DNA of 64,000 nt from assembly GCA_022457065.1 (NCBI GenBank), contig JAJGBQ010000001.1:7440001-7504000 (forward strand), written 5' to 3'. The translations under genes and the position numbers were made by a program. Below are positions 56,541-64,000 of the stretch, in pieces; position 1 is the first letter of the stretch, and the number at the start of each line of letters is the position of its first letter. The notes beneath the pieces are model-generated. The model saw only the letters and a list, made by a program, of their open reading frames with translations, did no database searches and was not told the origin of the DNA. Source of the DNA: Curvularia sp. ZM96. Lineage: Eukaryota; Ascomycota; Dothideomycetes; Pleosporales; Pleosporaceae.

Positions 56541-59500
56541 GGTTGATTTTGGAAGACTGAATGAGCCTTCAGTCGATTCGAATCTGCGCGCAGGACCACA
56601 AGCCGAGCGCTAGCATCAAGATACCACACTCATGGTAACGAAGGAGCTGGATCGCGAAGTTCTCTTGAACTCTTGGCAAGCCGACTTTTCGGTGGGTCCA
56701 GCCGGAGCTCGGTGATAGTTTCTCCGAGATACTGACCACCTCCGCACCACCTCCGCATCTGCCTGAGCACATCGTCGGTCAAGAGAGGTCACGCAAGACG
56801 CTGCTACTTTACGGAAAGTGACGGTTGGTTCAGCTATGGCGTATATTTTAACATGGAAGCATTAGGAATGCCCGGATGTCTCCCCCGAGACCCGTACACT
56901 GCGCTCTCCCATCTCTCCCATCCAACCTCCCTTGACGAAGACCGGAGTCATCTCTCCCATCCTACGAGGTGCTTGACATATCCTCATGACGGTCGATCTT
57001 TCGTATATACCTGGGAGGACCTTGATAGACTATATGCATGTAGGAAGGACACGTTACTTTGAGCTAGACGAAATCCAGGCCAGATGCTGTACAGCGCTGT
57101 ATTGGCATGTTTCGCTGTTGCATTTTCTCACCAAAATCATTTTGAACTGTTCAGAGTGATAGAAGAACATGTCATCAGAGGCTGTGTGACTGTATTTTGC
57201 AAAATCGATGTGTTGGATCACTATGGGGATGCTCAAACGGTGCCATGTGTATGCCGCAAACAGCTTGCAACAAGTGCCATTCCAAATTTAGAGCCACGAA
57301 CTTCAAAAGTCAGCAGAGCACAACACATGCTTTGTGGCAGTCACGCTTTAAACATGGCTTATCAGCAGGATGGCCTTATGTGAGACTGTAGCTGGTCTCG
57401 GCGTATTGTAACAAGTGTTGCACTTTGTTTGTAGTAGGCATGGCAACATTCAACAAGAGTTCCGGTGTTCCAGAAATGCCTCGCTGCATGCCGTCAGAAG
57501 CCACATGTTGGAGGTTTCTCCTGACAAGGTTACGCGAGTCAAAACTAGCTTCAGCGGTCCCACCACCGGGCCAAACTCAATGCACCACCGCCCACGTACG
57601 TCATGAAGCAATAAAGAAAGAAAGCGTTGCTGTGGGAGCGTTAGTGGTGGCTTGACGCCAATGGAGAAAAGCTGAATCTCTGTGCAGGCGGAAGCACTTG
57701 ATACGGCTGCGATAGCCGAATGCATAGCATTGCCAGATACAGAAAAAAAGTAAGAAAAGTCTAGACAGGCCCGAGTATCGTATCGTGCAATTCGTACTAT
57801 TGTGATTGCGCAACCATGGTGATATTACGAGGATTGACGGGTGGAAATAAATTTGCGCACGATCGGTCACAGGTGGACGGCGCTTGGTGCCGGCTTGAGT
57901 TGGGATGGGCGTTCCATGGTGGACACGGTCTTTGTCATCCCCGAAAGTGTTTCAAAGATGCCGGGCAGAGGTGGTCTGTGAAGTATATTTCTGCGCGTAC
58001 ATGGCACGCGGCCGACGCGAACGTGTGAGGGGTATCGCCACCTCTAAGACAGGCTGGGAAGCATCCGCGATGATTGATGATGCCGCGATGAAGCAAAAAA
58101 GGGCAAACCTTGGATACATACATCAAGACTGGCGCTTGGACCGCTGGGCGGGGTATTTAGTGGTAAGCATTATTGCAGCCGGGCTGATTATCCGTGGAAC
58201 ACGAAGCGGTGGTCCAGTAGGAAGTCTGTGGTTGCAGCAGATCGAGGTTGCTACACCCGCTTATTGATACGGGAGAGCGGCATACTTGTTATTGAAACAT
58301 GATGCAGCGTGCTATCCAGCGGGGCGTTTCCAGGGACGATTGCAAAAGAAAAACAGAAGTTTGCTCAACTGTGCCCATATGCACAGATGCTCTGACAAGT
58401 GCATGCGGTGTCCCGGTAATGCCTTTAAGCGATGAGAACTGAGGGTGTGGGATTATTCGATGACAAGGCATCTGCAGACCAGCCGCGGTGCAGACCTCAG
58501 TGCATCGTTGCCGGGACAAATGGTTTAACGCGTGGTCATACCGACGGCATGCAAAAGAACCAGATCCGCTTCTTTGGAGAAAGAAAAAAAAAAGTCGGAA
58601 CAAATTTGCAGGTAGTGACCTACTGGGTGGGAAGACGGGCCCACATGAAGCCAGTCGTATGAGCCGTAATGGTAAGATTGTCCGACCGAGGCAGCGGTGT
58701 TAGAAGGGGACAGAGTAAGATGGAAAAGATAGGCTGGAACCGCCTTGTCGCGTGCGCACAGTTCAAACACTTTAAGACGCGTTGAGGTCGCGACTGTGAC
58801 ATAATGAGTGCGTTTTAAGGCTTGCTTAGGTGCAGGCGTGGCTGACTATGGTATGGTTCCGCATGTCGGCTGGGGACTAGCTGCAGCGACAAGAGCATGC
58901 AGCATGGTAGCTTAGGGTCTTGAATGCGGAGCAGTCGCGTACAATACACGTGCTTTTTTTCTTCTGCAAATGGGACGAAGAAGGCGAACGATGGCGCTAA
59001 GATCCGTCATGATGAGATGATGGGTCCAGCCGCGATTCAATATCCGACGACGGGTCATAGCTGTGTATGCTGGTGATGCAGGGCATTTACGAAACGCCAC
59101 ACGTTGCTGGGGTGGGGTGCATTGTACTGTGTGTACTCCGTACTAGAAGGAGAACTGAGGCAGCCATGGCATTGTGATGGGACGATGGGAATGAGGATGT
59201 GCACGGCAGGCGAGGCAGATGTGGAGTAGCTGGCAGGCAAGGCAGAGGTACGGCCGAAGGATAAGCGTGCAGCAGCACGACGCCATCTGACACTTGGAGA
59301 TGCAGCCGCGCAGAGCTTGCACTCGCCTAATGTGAGGAGCCGTGGCCCGCATGCCCTGTTTGTCCAGAGGCTCCATGCACGCCATGCACGCAGCGACCTT
59401 CCGCATTGAGGCCGTGGCCTTTGTCCTTGTTGCAGTCCTTGCAGTCCTTGCTCTACACTACCTGTAGAGGGATCATAACAATGAAAGTAATCACCGCATG

Positions 59501-60737
59501 GCCGCATGTGTGCAGCATCGCTATGCCGCGGCGGCCACGAGTGGGTATTCCCAAAGGCGGTACCAGCCTGCGCTCGGCCGCTCGCAGTAGCAGAATTGGC
59601 AATTTCACGAGCCATGTTAATTTAGGTACAGCGATGCGTGCTATGTAGATTGCTGCAAACGCGTGGACCCCGGCCTGCAGGCGCTACAGAGGCACGATGG
59701 CCCTCAGCACGGCGAAACACCAAAAGACTATTTCCAACCATGACCAAACATTGGTTTCAACGGCCGGGGCGCGGGGCCAGTTGTTGCACCGGCTGTAGCG
59801 TCGTCGCGCGACAGTCTCCAATCGAGTCAGCGGCAGTCCATCGGCAGTGCAGTCGTGAGGCTCGCTCGTCATGGCCAGGAGAGGGACGTGAAGACGAAGG
59901 CAAGAGTATCCCAGGCGCGGTACGACGCGTGACCAGGGTGCGGCGTGCCGGCACCACAGGCTTCCTTTTGGTCGTCTTAGTCCGGCCGAGTAAAAGGAGG
60001 AATCCATTATGACGATGGGATGAGAGGGAATGGGATCAAAGGACCCCCCGCTTGGCGGCCGCCTAGGCTCAGGACCGCATAGTGTGTCTAGTCTGTCAGG
60101 GGGAACCACGACGCTGCATGCTCGCTGAGATGAATGGACCTGCGCCTGTCTTGGCTGCGGCCAGAGCAACAAGTTTCCTGTGCGCAGCGGGGGGGACACA
60201 TTGGACAGCCCATCGCCGGCCATGCTGCAACCTTGTATAGCTCTGCAGCACGAGTGGCCTCACCGGAGCGGGCGCAGCGCGCTGATTCGAGCGGCCGGAC
60301 GCTCACTCACAGCGCAGCAGCCACCGCTCAGCTCAGCCCGGCGTCGAGCCCGCCCACACCCTCTTTGCTCGCGCGTTGGGAACAAGCAAGACGCCGCCGT
60401 CGTCGTCTGCTGGCACGCCCGCCAACGGGACTAGGACGCGTTCAACGAGCGTCGAGCGTGTTCCTGGCTGCCTCCGGCGCCGCCCAGGGCGCACAAAACG
60501 CCATGGTGCTTGATCCACAATGGGGGCTCGACGGCGGCGGAACTCGCATCGGTTGGCTGGGCGCTGTGGGCGTATGAAGTTCCCTGTTCCCATGCTGTAC
60601 AAGCTGCCGTCGGCCGCATCCGGCTAGCCCAAACCTCCTAGGGCGCCGCTCGCCCAGTCGTTTTCTCCAAGCTACGTCCCTCTGTATCGTGCTTCTCCTC
60701 CCTCTCCCTCTCCCTCCCTCCCATATCCTCTCTTTCA
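56541..60737. other. gene-poor region, 4.2 kb
   Basis: No convincing gene. A short ORF at 56853-57062 (+) contains a repeated SHLSHPT. A 120-codon ORF at 57905-58267 (+) and a 186-codon ORF at 59055-59615 (minus) have no recognisable features. 59-60.7 kb is GC-rich with overlapping ORFs on both strands. A CT-rich tract lies at 60686-60735. A multi-exon gene of an unfamiliar family could be missed here. Confidence 0.4.
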
Positions 60738-61298
60738 TTACGGTCGAGCACGGAGAAACCTTGGATCTGATGTGGTGCTGACTCTCTCGGCTCCAAGTCT
60801 TTCCATAAAACTCCCCGCCTCCTGCTCTCCGTATTCCCCCATACCCGACCGCCGTCTCTCGAATAGGATCGTGAAGTGCACCTCCCTCCCGGTGCCCGAC
60901 ACTGCCCCCGTTCGCTCTCCTCTCCCGACTTCCTCCCTCGTCTCTCGCTGGACGTAGAGATACTCGCCGTACTCTAGTCCTTCGCTCCGCATACAGCCGC
61001 CAATCCAGACCTCTGTATCACCAGCCTTGCGTGTGACAATTGGGCCATCATCTCGGTAGGTAACCCGTCTCTTTTCCTTGCATCTAGCTCCGTGATGTCT
61101 CCGACAGCGTCTGTCCATATCGGTTCCGTCCCATCCAGCTCCGGACCAAAAGAGATTCGCAGTCAGCCAGAGGACATGGCTTGGCAAGTTTGCTCGAGAG
61201 GACATTGGTAAGGGCAGTCCAAGGTGGAGTGGGGGCGTTCGAGGATCAAGTGGAAGCCTGTGGGATTGGCACTGGGTCTGGGAAAAAATGTCAGTCAT
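60738..61298 (-). CDS. Hypothetical protein divergent from the G1 cyclin gene
   Basis: An ATG-started frame of 186 codons, read away from the cyclin. The C-terminal 110 residues look protein-like, for example TYRDDGPIVTRKAGDTEVW and EGLEYGEYLYVQRETRE, with balanced charged and hydrophobic residues and no low complexity. The N-terminal 60 residues are less convincing, so an intron or a later start (for example the ATG of the MDRRCRR segment) is possible. No family is recognised. The opposite strand is the pyrimidine-rich, non-coding side. Confidence 0.4.
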   Translation of the reverse strand: MTDIFSQTQCQSHRLPLDPRTPPLHLGLPLPMSSRANLPSHVLWLTANLFWSGAGWDGTDMDRRCRRHHGARCKEKRRVTYRDDGPIVTRKAGDTEVWIGGCMRSEGLEYGEYLYVQRETREEVGRGERTGAVSGTGREVHFTILFERRRSGMGEYGEQEAGSFMERLGAERVSTTSDPRFLRARP

Positions 61299-62012
61299 GG
61301 GCGTGCAGTTGCATGACGGATGTGCGCATCGTTCTTGCCTGTTGTACCGTCGACCAAGAGAGAGGCCACCTCGGCAATATCACCATACTCCACTTCAATC
61401 GCAACTGCATGCTATGCCTACCTCCGCCCGTAATGCTGCGTCGCGCATCGACAGCTCGCCACCGGATGTCTATCGTTACTCATGGGCGTGCGTCACGCGG
61501 GAGCGCGAAACAGGCAGATGCCTCCACCACTCACCATTCACCGCGCGTCACCTGACCTGCCGACACCGCGACTTCGTCACGTACCCGGCCCAGTCAGACT
61601 TTGCCAACGACGCACCTCGTCTCAGCCCAAGGCTCCGCCCACCCACCGCGCCTCGTCTTACTCAAACGCCGACCTTTACCCCCGGACCTCGCCTACTTTC
61701 ATTCACATATCAATCCCGGATTTTTACCTTTGTGCTAGCGCCGACCTCGCTTCTCACTGAGCGATTGCTGACAATCCTTTTTGCTTCAGACTGTCCGACA
61801 CCTGCCGCACCAGTTCCCACCAACACCCGAAAGAAATTGCAACGTAGGTGCTCCCAATCACGTCAATTACCTGACCTGTACTGACCTTTCTCTAGCATCC
61901 AAAATTTGGAGCCCTGCAATTCATCTTCTTGTGATTTACACAACCCGGCGGACTCGTTAGCTCGTGCTCTGCCTCACTTCGAGACTCTGCTCAGTTACAC
62001 CCAATCTTCTGG

Positions 62013-62096
62013 ATGCAATTAGCAAGGAACTCGCCCTCTTCAACTTCTTCTGCTGTCTCTTTTTGTGTTTTTACACACACCTCGTTCGCTCACTAA
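62013..62096 (+). promoter_or_regulatory. Upstream ORF 1 in the cyclin leader
   Basis: ATG to TAA, 27 codons plus stop, Ser/Thr-rich. It ends about 325 bases before the cyclin start. If it is in the mature leader it would reduce initiation at the main ORF. Confidence 0.35.
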
Positions 62097-62183
62097 CCTA
62101 ATAGTACTAATTCTGCAAAGGTGTGTGTGAAGCACCCTCGCCGCCTTGGCATAACGTTGGGCCTGCCTCGATCAACCACTAAC

Positions 62184-62336
62184 ATGACACTACCAGGCTC
62201 TGTCCACTACAACTTGCTCCCTTCACTTGCGCACTCAACAAGACCTGGGACCACAGACCCTACTTTATATCAACTAATACCTGTCTCTACATCTGTTGCC
62301 CTTTCCGGCTGCCACTCTCTAATCCAGCTCACTTGA
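62184..62336 (+). promoter_or_regulatory. Upstream ORF 2 in the cyclin leader
   Basis: ATG in context AACATGA, 50 codons plus a TGA stop, ending 84 bases before the cyclin ATG. A short inter-ORF distance after a 50-codon uORF would make reinitiation inefficient. Yeast CLN3 is known to be controlled by a uORF in its leader; here the parallel is an inference. Confidence 0.4.
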
Positions 62337-62420
62337 AGCTATCCACTCACTCAATCCGAACACGTCTATCCCGGAGAACTGACGACCACCACCCCGACAC
62401 ACCTCGACAACATCTTCACA

Positions 62421-63644
62421 ATGGCGTACCAACAGCAACACCAGCAATCTCGCTACGGCCAATGCGACTCGTACTTTGTCGAGTCACATGATGATGGTAT
62501 CTACGCCATGCGCGCCGAGGCCAGAGAAAGGCACCGAGCAGTCTCCAAGATGCAACAACGGGCCATCGCCGAAGAGCTCTCCAGGCTCACAGCTGATGAG
62601 TACCAAGAGGACATCATGCAGCACATGATGCACATGGAATCACAAACCCTCCCTGACGTCAACTCCATTGACATCCAGACCGAGATCCAATGGTTCATGC
62701 GCCCATACCTGCTTGACTTCTTGGTCGAAGCCCACGCTGCATTCCAACTCCTCCCCGAGACTCTGTTCCTGGCCGTCAACCTTCTCGACCGTTACTGCTC
62801 CCGCCGTGTTGTCTACAAGCGTCACTACCAGCTCGTCGGATGTGCTGCCCTCCTCATTGCTGCTAAGTACGGCGACAAGAAAGATCGCGTACCTACCGTC
62901 CGGGAGCTCAAGTCCATGTGCTGCTCGCTGTACGACGACGAGATGTTCACTCAGATGGAGTGGCATGTGCTGCAGACCCTCAACTGGATGATTGGCCACA
63001 CCACCGTCGATGCGTTCCTTCAAATTGCTCTATCCGAAGCCCCCTATGACGCCGAGGTTGAGCACATGACGCTTTACATCGCCGAGATTGCCCTCTTCCA
63101 CAAGGAGTTTGTCTCCACACGCCCATCCGTCCTTGCACGATCGGCTCTGGCCCTTGCGAGATGTATCCTTTCGCGACCACAAGCAAGGAACACCGACTGG
63201 TCTGGTGCCTACGACCCACAGACGGTGATTGGCCTGTCCAACCACCTGTACCAGCCATCCCCTGTCCTCTCTCGCAAGTACGCTTCCATGCACCTATCAG
63301 CTGTGTCTGCTACCGTCGACGAGTTCCTGCAGCGTCAAGCGCAAATTGCACGCCGTCAAGCGGCTCCCCCGACACCCCCACCCACAGTAGTCATCGACGA
63401 GCCCAAGCCTGCCTCCGAGACTTTTGGTCCTCAGACACCTAACAAGAACCCATACGCTTCGGTCATGCAGAACGGATGCCCGACCCCGCCCATCACACCT
63501 GAAGGCGAGCAATTCACGTATGGACATGTTGTCAAGTCCCAGCCTGCCTCCCTGTATCCCACCACGCCTACATCGGAGCATGCGGCACCCCAGCACCAGG
63601 GACAATACTTCCACAATCAGTATCTCCACCCTCAGCACATGTAA
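62421..63644 (+). CDS. cln1: G1/S-specific cyclin (Cln/Puc1 type)
   Basis: Single exon, 407 residues. The cyclin box covers about residues 75-220: IQWFMRPYLLDFLVEAHAAF, then LFLAVNLLDRYCSRR, the GCAALLIAAKYGDKK motif and the WHVLQTLNW segment. The pattern fits filamentous-fungal G1 cyclins related to Cln1 and Puc1. The C-terminal 120 residues are Pro/Thr/Ser-rich with several TP and SP sites (TPPPT, TPNK, TPPITPEG), which suggests phosphorylation-triggered turnover. It activates the cyclin-dependent kinase Cdc28/Cdc2 at Start. Its long leader with upstream ORFs suggests translational control. Confidence 0.93.
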   Translation: MAYQQQHQQSRYGQCDSYFVESHDDGIYAMRAEARERHRAVSKMQQRAIAEELSRLTADEYQEDIMQHMMHMESQTLPDVNSIDIQTEIQWFMRPYLLDFLVEAHAAFQLLPETLFLAVNLLDRYCSRRVVYKRHYQLVGCAALLIAAKYGDKKDRVPTVRELKSMCCSLYDDEMFTQMEWHVLQTLNWMIGHTTVDAFLQIALSEAPYDAEVEHMTLYIAEIALFHKEFVSTRPSVLARSALALARCILSRPQARNTDWSGAYDPQTVIGLSNHLYQPSPVLSRKYASMHLSAVSATVDEFLQRQAQIARRQAAPPTPPPTVVIDEPKPASETFGPQTPNKNPYASVMQNGCPTPPITPEGEQFTYGHVVKSQPASLYPTTPTSEHAAPQHQGQYFHNQYLHPQHM

Positions 63645-64000
63645 ACAATCACTTGCGCTAGCCAAAGGCTGTACATTTTCACCGTCAAAACAACTTCCAC
63701 TGTCCTGGGCTGTCTCGACACGGTCCAAGACAGTCACGTTGTACCAAAAACACTCGTACATGTGCATCATTGCATGGTAATCCCTTCTAGCATCTCCAAG
63801 CGTCTGTCCTTCTGCGATATCAAAGAACGTCCCTTTTCTGTTTCGAGCATTTCTTTTGTTAAGTCCGCCCAAAAAAACTGCACTCTTGTTCGCTGTTTGG
63901 CCTACTTGCTTTGGGCAGTAGCTCGGTTTGCGGAGCCTAGGTCAAGTCGAATGCCCTTCTTCTTGGACATCGTGTCCATCTAATATCGGTCTTTCGGCTT
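63645..64000. other. 3' flank of the cyclin gene, 356 bases
   Basis: 3' UTR and flank of the cyclin gene to the window end. An ORF at 63762-63983 has no recognisable product. Nothing else is seen. Confidence 0.5.

Larger units (their letters stand above)
61299..62420 (+). promoter_or_regulatory. Promoter and long 5' leader of the G1 cyclin gene
   Basis: 1.1 kb upstream of the cyclin ATG with no coding gene. It is CT-rich, as fungal leaders often are. A plausible leader intron lies at 61844-61895 (GTAGGT donor, CTGAC branch, TCTAG acceptor, 52 bases). Two ATG-started upstream ORFs follow it and are listed separately. Confidence 0.5.

Noticed and set aside
56560..56590. ATTCGAAT sequence resembling a tRNA T-loop
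   Set aside because: The flanking bases do not form T-arm or acceptor stems. No tRNA could be folded.
57905..58267. 120-codon ORF in the 56.5-60.7 kb gap
   Set aside because: Unrecognisable, with irregular composition and isolated. Random ORFs of this length are common in the window.
59055..59615. 186-codon minus-strand ORF, Ser/Ala/His-rich
   Set aside because: Low-complexity and GC-driven, with competing ORFs in other frames. No plausible protein features.

Overview
The window reads as a chromosomal segment of a filamentous ascomycete, most probably a pleosporalean dothideomycete. The supporting signs are short introns (about 49-194 bases) with GTAAGT/GTACGT-type donors and CTAAC/CTGAC-type branch sites, a HET-domain NLR, a 2EXR-type protein, a SUR7-family protein, a Cip1-like secreted protein, and transposon remains whose in-frame stops look like repeat-induced point mutation (RIP). 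No rRNA, tRNA, CRISPR or organellar sequence was recognised. Gene models were spliced by eye. Multi-exon models were checked for splice dinucleotides and for a coding length divisible by three.

Layout: 1-7.4 kb holds the 3' end of an unidentified gene, an AT-hook/membrane protein, a Tgl4/5-type patatin lipase and a 2EXR-like protein. 7.4-14.9 kb is an accessory block: a HET-NB-ARC-TPR gene (8890-12270) bracketed by inverted, decayed pogo/Fot1-type transposase fragments, with a MITE-like 181-base element upstream. 14.9-31 kb is core: an MFS drug transporter, nibrin (MRN complex), a four-exon DUF1748 mitochondrial-type microprotein, pyruvate kinase, mRNA 5'-triphosphatase and proteasome Rpn2. 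31-45 kb holds a sugar transporter, a cytochrome-b5-like protein, nicotinate phosphoribosyltransferase, plasma-membrane syntaxin, the Cip1-like protein and a Kha1-type K+/H+ antiporter. 45-64 kb is gene-poor: peptide:N-glycanase, a SUR7-family protein, Utp4 and a G1 cyclin with a long leader carrying upstream ORFs, plus two weakly supported hypothetical ORFs.

The core genes are unrelated housekeeping functions (glycolysis, NAD salvage, mRNA capping, ribosome biogenesis, proteolysis, DNA repair, secretion, cell cycle) with no operon-like or biosynthetic-cluster logic. The strongest candidate for unusual biology is the NLR in its transposon-derived setting. Secondary points are very short first coding exons in three genes, an in-frame stop-free intron in rpn2, a lone in-frame TGA upstream of the lipase, an intact catalytic triad in the PNGase, and the uORF-bearing cyclin leader.
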